Source: Craterostigma plantagineum
Lineage: Eukaryota > Streptophyta > Magnoliopsida > Lamiales > Linderniaceae
NCBI GenBank assembly: GCA_027422505.1
Contig: JAPQWV010000361.1
Coordinates: forward strand, 496,001 to 560,000
Reading direction: 5' to 3'
Length of the DNA: 64,000 nucleotides
Positions 22,301-31,910 of this stretch are shown piece after piece. The notes below the pieces were generated by a model that made no database searches, was not told where the DNA came from, and was given only the letters and a program-made list of their open reading frames with translations. Position 1 is the first letter of the stretch. Every line of letters begins with the position of its first letter. A program made the translations under genes and the position numbers.

Positions 22301-22938
22301 TTGAATTCGATCGATTCAATATTATATTTCCCAATGTAATCAGCAAATATTGGTTCTGTAGTGGTTCTAATCACTTTACAAATCGCCTGAGAAATAGAAA
22401 AATTAGTGCTCCCTGCGTTTAAACACACACAAACACATGCCACATAAACATATGTACCTTGTCAAGGAAAGGCCACATGTTTAGAAGGAATCTGTTCAGC
22501 CAATCAACCTAAGGAAGAACCAAAACAGATTCCAATAAAAAAAAGTAAAAGAAAAAAAGAAGATTTAATTTGGGATATAGAAAGGTTGAGGAGGAGATGC
22601 TCACTCGTTCATAATCAGGGCTTTTTACCCACAGAGGAATCTCAGACATCATATCTTCTAACATAAGTGCATCATCAACTTCACTGATTGGCTTCGTTTC
22701 AGCTTCCTAAACCAAAAAAAAATATGGAAAAAATGAAGTACCATTCTGATATCAGAAAGATTTTTAAGTTGAATTAATTTGAAAAAAAAATTAATGTAGA
22801 ACTGATTGAGAATTTGAGGGTGCGCACGTTCATGTCTTCTGATGGAGGGTACAGGAAACAGAAAAACCCAGTCAAGAGACCAAAGAGAAAACCAATTCCA
22901 AAGCCGAAAATTCCCAGTAAACTGCTCAGTAATCCCAT
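19377..22938 (-). CDS. SYT3: Plant synaptotagmin (SYT3-like), 12 exons, apparently intact
   Basis: Membrane-tethered SMP/C2 protein expected at ER-plasma membrane contact sites. Minus-strand exons with GT/AG joints: 22938-22828, 22706-22605, 22508-22458, 22386-22263, 22183-22065, 21968-21867, 21769-21695, 21608-21532, 21406-21154, 21064-20687, 20269-20141, 19505-19377. They total 1650 bp, in frame: 549 residues plus stop, close to family length. The N-terminal hydrophobic anchor is residues about 4-30. The SMP domain (about 65-255) includes PLWVKSPDYERVDWLNRFL, KWAGNPNIV and DFGIKVLGADIMSIPGLYRY. C2A (about 258-350) keeps acidic loop residues (LGLSDPYVKL, DVFDWDK). C2B (about 425-530) has NNPYVAV and lacks the first-loop Asp, so Ca2+ binding there is doubtful. 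Closest by recognition to Arabidopsis SYT3; the symbol is provisional. Expression is not proven. Confidence 0.93.
19539..20045. mobile_element. Emigrant-like (pogo/Lemi family) MITE in the last SYT intron
   Basis: The 507-bp element starts CAGTAGAAACTCTATAAATT and ends with its inverted copy (AATTTATAGAGTTTCTACTG), flanked by TA at 19537-19538 and 20046-20047. The CAGTA..CTCTATAAATTAATA terminus is characteristic of plant pogo-like Lemi/Emigrant elements. The interior is AT-rich, repeats TTAATTTATCGAT and has no gene. It sits wholly within intron 11 of the synaptotagmin gene (19506-20140), leaving the splice sites untouched. Confidence 0.92.
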
Positions 22939-23147
22939 CTTTTTCTGTGTTGTTAGATAAAAAAGCGCAGAAATGGAAATGAATCGATGAAATGAACAGA
23001 AATTATTTTGAAAGTTAAAAATGGAAAAAAAGAGTTGACAACAGCAAACTTAATTGAATGGGAAAACTACAAACAGTGGTTGTATAGGGGGAGGGTGGTT
23101 CTTAGTAACGTTATAAACTAGAGAAGGAAATTTATTGAATAGCCATT

Positions 23148-23150
<3 letters not shown>

Positions 23151-23178
<28 letters not shown>
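23151..23178. repeat. (AG)14 microsatellite in the SYT 5' region
   Basis: Fourteen uninterrupted AG units; on the coding strand this is (CT)14 about 215 bp before the start codon, a typical and often polymorphic plant 5'-UTR tract. Confidence 0.95.
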
Positions 23179-23181
<3 letters not shown>

Positions 23182-23225
23182 TTGAAAGTTACGAAGAGGC
23201 TCAACTGAAACCCGCCCAAAGAAAG

Positions 23226-23235
23226 GACACGTGTC
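23226..23235. promoter_or_regulatory. G-box / ABRE-like palindrome
   Basis: The perfect palindrome GACACGTGTC contains the CACGTG core bound by bZIP and bHLH factors and the ACGTGTC ABRE core. It lies about 290 bp upstream of the SYT3-like start codon. Function is inferred from sequence only. Confidence 0.5.
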
Positions 23236-23450
23236 ACTCCATTGTGTGGTCGCGACGCAGAAGTTCGGAGAGGACAATCGCTAGTAAAATATAAATTGGG
23301 GATTTTGCGATTCTGGTTTAATTACGATATCTACTTCCAATCATATACTTGTTAAAAATAAAATCTTTGACTTCTCATTGACCCCCTATAGCCAATCGTG
23401 TCAGCACTCAAAAGTACAATTATCATTTTGGGTCTGAGTGTTGTGGAATT

Positions 23451-23993
23451 TGTTGGGATTCGTGACCGTATGGATCCGAAAACGACTTTAACCTTGATTG
23501 GATTAATTAAGACAATTAATCAAATACAGCGGAAATAGAAAACGTACCTGAGAATTCCATAGCGTTCTTATTGAGAACCGGGTATGTGATCTTCCAAGTA
23601 CGCGTACGGGAAACCTTTAGCTTGGGGAAGATGGGTACCCCAAAGATCTTTAGACGACAGTCGATAGGGTTTTACGAGAGCGACGGATGTGTGTTTCGTT
23701 GTACAGCGCTTAGGGACCACACCCATATATATAGATGTCATAATGGGCTGGCCCGTAAATAAGCCCATCAGATATTTACGTTCCAACCCCCAAGAATTCT
23801 ACACAAATATTAATTAACCCCACACATCTTATTTAATTGCGACAGACCCCCTTAAATTTAATTAATCACCGAATGGGTCCTTTTGACTTAGTTACAATAT
23901 TTGGCATACGACTAATACCACAATACATGTACGTCTACATGTCCGAACGTTAATCGTGTTAGAAATACATAGTCGAATAGTCCCAACCTAACA
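23451..23993 (-). repeat. 3' LTR of the minus-strand copia element
   Basis: 543 bp. On the plus strand it begins TGTTGGGATTCGTGACCG and ends CCCAACCTAACA. It matches 31031-31527 with scattered substitutions. In element orientation it starts TGTTAGGTTGGG and ends AATCCCAACA, so it has standard TG..CA ends. Confidence 0.92.
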
Positions 23994-24439
23994 ATCTCCC
24001 ATTGGACTATAAGACGTTGTATTTATCCAATAAGCACTCTTCGTCGTATACTTAATATCGTACCGATATATAGCTATAACCAAAGTGTCGCATATGAAAC
24101 CAATCTCGTCCACCAATATTGTCGATGCAAGAACTAAAGAGGGGTAGTCGTTATACATTTATCGTAACTCAACCCACAGTAATCACGGACACCAACTCCA
24201 TCGAACGACATAGACCAAGTGTGGATGTGTAGCATGGAAATTACATGCTCAGTTGATCACGCATGTTTATTTCCAACTTGTCCTAATTTAGTGAGATCAG
24301 AATTCAGAGATAAACTAATGGATATCTGAAAAACCCAAATGTCATGACACAAACATGTATTAAAGAAACTTTATTCAATAATCATTAAACACAGAATAAC
24401 AGAATCCACGATAAGACATAAAACTTAATTCGTTACACC

Positions 24440-25485
24440 CATACGAGCAACATGCTCATGAAATGTAGCGGGCGCTAACGCTTTAGTAAGTGGATCTGCA
24501 ATCATAAAATTCGTTCCTATATGCTCAATGATTATATATCTACTCTGAACTCGTTCTTTCACGACCAGGAACTTAATGTCTATGTGCGTAGACCCAGAAG
24601 AGCTTCTGTTGTTATTGGAATACAGGAGTGCCTAATTGTTGTCACAGAATAGCTTTATTGATCGTTCAACAGAATTGACAACTTTAAGTCCTGTCACTAA
24701 ATTGCGGAGCCAAACAGCCTGGTTGGAGGCCTCGTAGCAAGCTATAAATTCTGCCTCCATCGTAGATGAAGCGATAAGTGTCTGTTTGACACTCCTCCAA
24801 GAAATCGCTCCCCCAGCCAACATAAAAACATAACCAGATGTCGATTTGCGGCTGTCCAGGCATCCCGCAAAATCAGTGTCACAATACCCAATGATCTCCA
24901 AATACTCTGACTTTCTGTATGTGAGCATATAATCATTCGTCTTTTGAAGATATCGAAAGACCCTTTTGGCTGCTACCCAATGTTCTCTACCCAGATTGCT
25001 TTGGTATCGACCAAGCAGTCCTACAATGAACGCCAAATCAGGTCTGGTGCAAACCTGTGCGTACATTAAACTTCCCACTGCCGACGCATATGGTATATCC
25101 TTCATGTGCTTGGATTCTAAAATGTTATCCGGACACTGTTTGAGGCTGAATTTATCACCTTTTGAGACTGGAGTGTCATGTGGACGACAATTTTCCATGC
25201 TAAACCTTTGCAGTACCTTTTCAATGTAGCTCTTTTGTGATAAATCCAAGAGTTCCCTGTGAGCGATCACGGTGAATCTGGATCCCTAATACAAAAGAAG
25301 CTTCCCCTAGATCTTTCATGTCAAAATTACCCGAAAGAAATCTCTTGGTGTCCCGAAGTAAATTAATATCGCTGCTAGCTAGTAAGATGTCGTCTACGTA
25401 CAAGACCAAAAAAGATAAACCTGCTCCCACTGAATTTGTGATACACACAATCCTCAACAGAGTTAGCCTCAAAACCAAAAGAGGT
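24440..25485 (-). pseudogene. Copia RT C-terminus and RNase H
   Basis: On the minus strand 25478-25221 encodes the catalytic palm FLVLYVDDILLASSDINLLR and DMKDLGEASFVLGIQI. 25270-24632 follows with YIEKVLQRFSMENC, ASAVGSLMYAQVCTRPDLAF and the RNase H core GYCDTDFAGCLDSRKSTSGY, then SSTMEAEFIACYEA. The frame breaks near 24630, and the C-terminal DPLTKAL-like tail continues in another frame to about 24440. A second break joins the two ORFs at about 25250. The RT N-terminal half lies beyond the LINE insertion (27259-27960). Confidence 0.9.
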
Positions 25486-27258
25486 AATAGTGTGGTGAAG
25501 CCTTATGCTAGGGCGCTCCTCAAGGTGGATCTGCTGAAGGCTTATGATACTGTGGAATGGAGGTTTCTGGAGCAGTGGTTAAACCTTCTTAGATTTCCTA
25601 AGAAGTTTGTCGGGTGGATCATGGAATGTGTTTCCACGGTATCCTATACCATCTCCCTGAATGGGGCAACAGAGGGACTGTTTAAAGGAAATCGGGGACT
25701 TAGACAAGGTGATCCCATGTCTCCTCTCCTTTTTGCTATAGTGATGGAATACTTCACCAGACAGCTGCAAGCCTCAAGTAGTGATCCCAGATTCATATTT
25801 CACCCTCTATGCAAAAACATTGGACTGATTAACCTATGCTTCGCTGACGATCTCATGATTTTCTGCAAAGGCCAGGAACAAGCTGTGTCTGTGGTTAAGG
25901 AAGCCTTGGATCAATTCAAGAAAGTGTCCGGACTGGAGGCAAATAAACAGAAGTCCAGCCTATATCTGGCTGGCATATCTCCTCACAAGGCGCAGCAAAT
26001 TATGGAGATTACTGGTTTCCAAATGGGCAGCTACCCCATGCGATATTTGGGAGTGCCTTTAGCACCCACAAAATGGACCCAACAGGCGTGCCACACACTG
26101 GTTGAGAAGATTACTACACGTATTAAATGCTGGTCAACAAGAAATTTGTCATATGCGGGTCGACTGTGCCTTATCAACTATGTCCTGCTGGCAACGCACG
26201 GCTATTGGGGCTCTATTTTCTTGCTGCCTACAGCTGTATCCAAGGAGGTGGATCGGATATGTCGACGGTTTTTGTGGGGATGGAAGTCGAGTGGGAAAGC
26301 TGTCCCACTACTCAACTGGGACAGGGTGTGCTTACCAAAGAAGCTTGGAGGCCTAAATATCAGAGATTGTGTATCCTGGAATGTGGCACTAGCAGGGAAA
26401 CAAATTTGGGAGATAACAAAGAAGACGGATACACTGTGGATCAAGTGGATTCATGTAATTTATTTGAAGGGGTCCAATTTCTGGGAATTCATACCAGCAA
26501 CTGACTCGTGTTGGTATTGGAAAAAACTACATCGGATCAAGAGTAGATTTCAACTGGGATACAGGGGAGAAGATTGGGCTCAGTCGGCTGATGGGCGATA
26601 TACGGTTAAGTCTGGGTATGAATGGATTAAAGGAGAAGGAACCAGATTTCCAGCTTGTAATGCTGTATGGAACAGGTACAACATTCCAAAACATTCTTTC
26701 ATTTTATGGTTAACGGTACATAGGAGATTGCTTACTAAGGACAGGATGCGTAACTGGGGGATGACGATTAGTGACACAAGCTGCCCGTTATGTAAGATGG
26801 AGGAGGAAACATTAGAGCACCTGATTGTAAACTGTAGGTTCAGCAAAGCTCTGTTGCAAAAGTTGAATGTATGGTTAAATTGCAGATTAGATTTCTCTTC
26901 ATGGGAAGAATGCTGTGAGTGGTTGATCTGCACAGGAAGGAGGAAGAAGACCTATAACTGGATTTTATTAGCTTGTTTTTCAGCAGTGGTATATCATATT
27001 TGGAAGGAGCGAAACAGGCGATTGCATGATGTGGGTTCTCTGACGGAGGAGCAGATTTTTCATCAGATTGCAATGGAGATGAATTACAGGATTAGGAGTG
27101 TTTGCAGGGCAAAGGGTGCATCTGACTTAGACATTTATAATCGTATTTTGTTATCTGTTAACTGTTAGAGGTTATGGTTTGGTGAGATATTTGTAAGTAA
27201 AAAACCAGGCCCGGTGGTTAATGAATCTTTCATTTACCAAAAAATAGTGTGGTGAAGC
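25486..27258 (+). mobile_element. 5'-truncated L1-type LINE with 16-bp target duplications
   Basis: The duplication AATAGTGTGGTGAAGC is perfect at 25486-25501 and 27243-27258. The inserted DNA (25502-27242) starts inside an L1-clade RT and ends with a short A run after CATTTACC, the usual LINE signature of 5' truncation, A tail and variable-length duplication. It lies antisense to the host copia element and interrupts its RT just upstream of the YVDD block. Confidence 0.95.
25502..27168 (+). pseudogene. L1-clade LINE reverse transcriptase with zf-RVT, 5'-truncated
   Basis: About 555 codons are open from the LINE edge to the stop at 27166. The RT core keeps KVDLLKAYDTVEWRFLEQWL, the GLRQGDPMSPLLFAIVMEY motif and catalytic FADD (25840-25851). 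Next come the thumb (YLGVPLAPTKW, LSYAGRLCLINYVL) and the C-terminal zf-RVT domain (FILWLTVHRRLLTKDRM, CPLCKMEEETLEHLIVNC). The N-terminal endonuclease, ORF1 and the first RT motifs are missing. The open frame in fact extends left to an ATG at 25318, but residues 1-56 are antisense copia sequence, an accident of insertion. The intact frame suggests a fairly young insertion. Confidence 0.93.
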
Positions 27259-28225
27259 TTTTGAACCACTGACGAGAAGCATGCTTGAGTCCGTAGATGG
27301 ATTTCTTTAGTTTACAGACCAGTGGGCTAGAGTTGTCCGAAGCTAAACCCACTGCAACATATATATAGTTTCCTCGAGATCTCCATTGAGGAAAGTTGTC
27401 TTTACATCCATTTGATGCAACTCAAGGTCAAAATGTGCCACAAGCGCCATGATAATTCTAAAAGAGTCTTTCGATGAAACTGGAGAGAAAGTCTCTTTAT
27501 AATCTATGCCTTCCCTCTGAGTAAATCCTTTCGCGACAAGACGAGCTTTATATCTCTCAATGTTACCCAGTGAATCCCGTTTGGTTTTAAATACCCATTT
27601 GCAACCAATCGGTTTACGCCTTCAGGTAATGAGACGAGATCCCAAACGTCGTTGTCCTTCATGGACCGGATTTCCTCCTTTATGGCATTGGTCCATTCGC
27701 AAGCCTTAGAGCTTTCCATTGCCTCTCGGTAAGTAAGGGGATCATCTCCCACTAAATCAATGGTATCCTCATGCTCGTGAAGAAATACACAGTAATCATC
27801 CGGAATTGCATTTCTCCTTTCTCGCGTTGACCTCCGTAGAGGCGCCGGTTCAATCTGAGGTTCATGAGTTTGTACTTGATGATCAGCTTCAGCTTCACCT
27901 TCATAAGACTGATCGTGATGAACAGCTACAGGTGAGGTATGCTGGAGGAACGATTTCATCTTCGTCTATATCTCGGGGTCGGATAACCATAGGGACAAAA
28001 ATTTCGTCCTGACCGACCTGAGCTGTATGAAGAGGAATTTTTTGAACCCTCTTCTTCGAATAGAAAATCATTTCGATTATCCTTATCCTCCCCAAACTCA
28101 AGATCCTCAAAGAACCTGGCATTTCCTGTCTCGAAAAATGTTCTTGATGTGGGATCATAAAATTTATAGCCTCGTGATTTTTCCGGATAACCTACGAAGT
28201 AGCTACTAACAGTCCTTGAGTCCAA
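27259..28225 (-). pseudogene. Copia integrase C-terminus, linker and RT N-terminus
   Basis: Minus-strand 28225-27956 carries YFVGYPEKSRGYKFYDPTSR, the post-integrase 'GY...KGY..Y' block. 27959-27504 has an acidic linker, then LRRSTRERRNAIPDDYCVFL and WTNAIKEEIRSMKDNDVWDL, the usual start of RT. A frameshift near 27580 is followed in another frame by the KARLVAKGF-type segment and the DVKTTFLNG and KSIYGLK motifs to the LINE junction at about 27259. Several shifts make it non-functional. Confidence 0.85.
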
Positions 28226-28664
28226 TTTCTCTCGCCCGGCCTGTAAGGCCGTGCCTCAGTAGGACGTCCCCAAACTCGTAAATGCCTAAGAACGGCCTTT
28301 TACCCGTCCATAACTCGTAAGGGTTACTGTTCGTAGCTTTAGTAGGGACTCTGTTAAGAATGTAGGCTGCAGTTCTTAATGCGTCGCCCCAGAGAGAGTG
28401 AGGTAAAGTCGTACGAGCAATCATACTTCTCACCATATCCTGAAGGGTTCTATTTCGTCTCTCAGCAACACCGTACATTTGGACTTCCTGGCATGGTGTA
28501 CTGAGGGACGATCCCACACTCCTCTAGAAACTTAGCAAACGGCCCTGAACGTTGTTCACCTGATCCGTCATGCCTCCCGTAGTATTCTCCACCACGGTTG
28601 GATCTGACAGCCTTAATCGTTTTGCCGTGTCGATTTTTGACTTCGGCTTTAAACACCTTAAAAC
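28206..28664 (-). pseudogene. Copia integrase core, C-terminal half
   Basis: Minus-strand 28656-28462 reads FKAEVKNRHGKTIKAVRSNR and GGEY, then FLEECGIVPQYTMPGSPN. 28517-28206 continues GVAERRNRTLQDMVRSMI and DALRTAAYILNRVPTKA, ending in the GKRPFLG block. The catalytic Asp and Glu of the D,D-35-E core fall around RSNRGGEY and the AERRNRTL helix. A shift near 28470 splits it. Confidence 0.88.
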
Positions 28665-29630
28665 GTCAAGTGCTTCAGACTTCTCATGAAATGTACAAAT
28701 AACCGTAACGAGAGTAATCATCATGAACATGATAAAATAGCATTGTCCATTCCAAGAAACCATAGGGAATGGACCACACACATCCGTATGAATCAGTTCT
28801 AAGACTTCCTTAGCTCTCTCAGCATTTAGTTTTCTTTTATTTGTTGTTTTACCCTTTACACACTCGATACATAAATAATCTCCGGATTTATCAAGTGTTT
28901 CTAGAATTCCATCAGACAGAAGCTTATCAATTCTCCTTTCGGATATATGACCCAAACGCTTATGCCATAAACCAAATGAATTCTCGGATGGAAACTTGCG
29001 CTTAGTTCCTCTAGTTTCCACATTATGGGACTCTCTGTAGTTTACTGTATCAAGTAGATACAGATTATCATGTTCAGATAAGTTACTGGTTCCAATAGCC
29101 GAAGATTTAAAATGAATAACACACTTTCTGTTACCAAATGAACAAAAATAACCTTCTTTGTCCAAAACAAAAACCGAAATCAAGTTCCGTCTAAACGACG
29201 GAACGACGAAAGTGTTATTCGGATCCAAAAAGAACACAGAGCTTAACATTAATCTAAATGTCCCGACGCCTTGAACTTCAACTGCTTCTCCAGCCCCCAT
29301 ATAGATGAATCGTTCGACATCACTTGGCTTTCGACAGTTTAGGCAGTCCTTCATAGACATACTTATATGAGTTGTAGCAGCAGAATCAACCCACCAAGTA
29401 TGTCTCTGAACGGGAATCAAATTGATTTCAGCGCTTACAAAAATCAAATTTTTCGTTAGACGCCAAGCATGATATTTGGCACAATCCTTCTTTATATGAG
29501 AAGTTTTCTTGCAGAAGAAGCATCGAATTAATTTTTCTTTATGCTCTTTGTGAGAGTCCTTAAGCTTCCTCTGTTTAACTGCAATTTCCTTAGGTGCTTT
29601 ATTTTTTCCAAGCATAAAATATTGTACCAT
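28524..29630 (-). pseudogene. Copia gag zinc knuckle, protease and integrase N-terminus
   Basis: The 368-codon minus frame starts at 29630. The gag knuckle CFFCKKTSHIKKDC (CX2CX4HX4C) lies near residue 38. The protease active site WWVDSAATTHIS is near residue 78, then the FRRNLISV flap motif. The integrase zinc-binding HHCC block starts LWHKRLGHISERRIDKLLSD and ends CIECVKGKTT. The core begins LELIHTDVCGPFP. The frame is open until about 28700, then degenerates. The gag upstream of the knuckle is missing. Confidence 0.9.
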
Positions 29631-31016
29631 TAGCTGTGGATATTATATTCACGGCAGAGTTCGTGGTCGCAACACCGACCATCTCAGCTGAAAAGCGAAC
29701 GATGATTGAATTAACTCACAATTTTAGCTTTAATAATGATTAAAAAATTAAATAATAACCCATCTTCAGCTTAATCGTTGTGCAAAGAGCCTAACGAAGG
29801 TTAGGTAGTCAATCCACGAGTGATCAAACCGGTGCAACGATCAAGCGTCTGTACCCTATTCCAGCCAAGTAGTCGCCTTCCAAGGGCCGATCAACTACTC
29901 GCAATGGAAAGACCTTCAGTTACTTCAGCTTACCGTCACAGACGTACACAAGCCACTGCCAGATAATCTCCTTCCGAAGCCGGTCGAAATATCCGTATGC
30001 GTCATGTTACGCCCCGACCCGACTATCAGTTATAAATCCTCCACAGCAGCGGTCACGAAGGTGACTATAGCTTCAATAAAGTATCTCTAATAATCGATAT
30101 GCTAAAATAAGCATCTTTATGCCGTTATTAAATTTAATAATCACTGTCCGTTAAAAGTCGCAATTTTTCCGAATACTTCTGACTTTAAAAGCACCCCGAA
30201 TAGCCACGGAAAATAGCCAACTATAACACATTTATTGGATCTAATAAAATTAAATTAGCCCAAAATTCTGAAGTGGACCTAAAATTATTCTAGAATTAAT
30301 ACGGCCCATTTACTAAACCTATGCAGCCCAAGAAAAACTTAAATGGCCCAAAATTTTTTTTATATAACCTGATGTGGGCCGAAAGTTTGGCCCATTAACA
30401 AACCTAGCGTAGCCCTCACAAAACATGCCGAACAAGTAAAAGGAAACGCACGAATTCCTAGGCAGCTACTTAATAAAATTGATGTGGCACAAGTAACAAT
30501 AGGCCCACTATTGGGCCCATGATAAACCCTAATGCAGAAGCATTATCAGCCGCCAACGATGACACTCAGCTCAACACCAAACTGTGCTTCGCGACTCAGC
30601 CCAGGGGCTCCCAACAACGGCGCCTGTATGGCAGCCACCACGTCGCTGCCGTGCATCAACAAGTCGGACAACCTCGAAATCTGAGCCATCTAGCGCCCAA
30701 CGGCCACTTAATCGCACCGCAGCCGGTGCGCAACTCGGCGACACCCAACGGCGCTTAACGTGTGGCACACGGCGTCCAAACGGCGTTGTGGACACAGCTG
30801 CGCAGCCACCTTGTAGAGCCCAACGGCGCTGCCCTTCAGTAGCTTTTGCTGCCGTAATAAGCACCCGACGACCCCGATCTGCAACTACCAGATGCGACGC
30901 GCAACGGCGCTGGAGTGCAGATGGGGTCGCAGCCGAGCAATTCTGTCCAGTTGAGCCCACATCGCTGCCTAACGTTTGCTCAAATTCATAAATCCTAATC
31001 AATCCAAAGCAAGGTG
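29631..31016 (-). other. Leader-like region of the copia element; gag not recognisable
   Basis: Between the zinc knuckle and the primer-binding site there should be about 250 codons of gag; I find none in any frame. 30500-30990 is GC-richer and open on both strands (135 and 143 codons), reading low-complexity Arg/Thr/Ala-rich protein that I consider non-coding. 29640-30500 is AT-rich. Either gag was replaced or this is an unusual leader with gag deleted. Confidence 0.5.
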
Positions 31017-31030
31017 GCTCTGATACTACT

Positions 31031-31527
31031 TGTTGGGATCCGTGACCGTATGGATCCGAAAATGATTTTAACCTTGATTGGATTAATTAAGGCAATTAAC
31101 CAATACAGCAGAAATAGAAAACGTACCTGGGAATTCATAGCGTTCGTATTGAGAACCGGATATGTGGATCTTCCAAGTACGCGAACGTGCCTTTAGCTTG
31201 GGGAAGATGGGTATCCCAAAGATCTTTAGACGGCAGTCGCTAGGGTTTTACGAGAGCAACCTGTGTGTTTCGTTGTACAGCACTTAGGGACCACACCCAT
31301 ATATATAGATGTCATAATGGGCTGGCTCGTAAATAAGCCCATCAGATATTTACGTTCCAACCCCCACGAATTCTACACAAATATAATTAACCCACACATC
31401 TTATTTAATTGCGACAGACCCCCTTAAATATAATTGATCACCGAATGGGTCCTTTTAACTTAATTACAGTATTTTGGCACGACTAATACCCGCAATACAT
31501 GTACGTCTACATGTCCGAACGTTAGTG
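31031..31527 (-). repeat. 5' LTR of the minus-strand copia element, outer end missing
   Basis: It aligns with 23451-23955 from TGTTGGGATCCGTGACCG to GTCCGAACGTTA. The outer stretch of about 40-45 bp seen in the 3' LTR is absent and the next DNA is unrelated. Confidence 0.9.
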
Positions 31528-31910
31528 TGAAACATTAATCAAATGTTAGTGATTGGTTTGTGATAGAGTTCTATAACCGTTTAAAAATTCTTTGATTAAT
31601 CTTATCTTAGTGTAACTCAAGGTTTGCCTTTAAAATATACCACAAAATCGTTTCATATAACGCAATATATGATTTTGTAGCCTTATACATGTATTGTAGC
31701 GAACTAAAACGTTTGAAGAAATGAATGTTATTTTATTAAACTTTCAGTGAATCTTATCCTATTATAGTTGAAGGGTTTGGCTTATAATTATAACAATAAA
31801 TTTTTTAATGTTGCCATTATATATATAGAACTGTATAACTATTTTGTTACAATTTATATTATTCCCGGCTATTATTAAATACAATATAATTTCTTTCATG
31901 ATGGCTGCAA

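Larger units (their letters stand above)
22939..23300 (-). promoter_or_regulatory. Upstream region of the SYT3-like gene
   Basis: Reading toward the gene (right to left) there is an AT-rich TATATTTTA-like site near 23287-23296, the G-box palindrome at 23226-23235, a (CT)14 tract at 23178-23151 and then the start codon at 22938. A pyrimidine-rich leader of this kind is common in plant 5' UTRs. The transcription start is inferred, not seen. Confidence 0.45.
23451..31527 (-). mobile_element. Ty1/copia retrotransposon, minus strand, with nested LINE
   Basis: LTR copies at 23451-23993 (3' LTR) and 31031-31527 (5' LTR, outer end missing) bound it. Next to the 5' LTR the plus strand reads GCTCTGATACTA (31017-31028), the complement of a Met-tRNA primer-binding site with one mismatch. 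Next to the 3' LTR is the complement of a purine tract (ATCTCCCATTG at 23994-24004). Pol fragments lie between in minus-strand order. The gag is missing upstream of the zinc knuckle, stops occur in pol, and a LINE sits in RT at 25502-27242. The outer 45 bp or so of the 5' LTR are lost where it meets the RPA pseudogene block, so no target duplication can be checked. Confidence 0.92.

Noticed and set aside
26580..27073. Minus-strand ORFs under the LINE RT
   Set aside because: They are antisense shadows of the well-supported LINE frame.
30571..31002. Opposed 135- and 143-codon ORFs
   Set aside because: Both strands are open because of GC-rich low-complexity sequence; no domain and no start or splice evidence.
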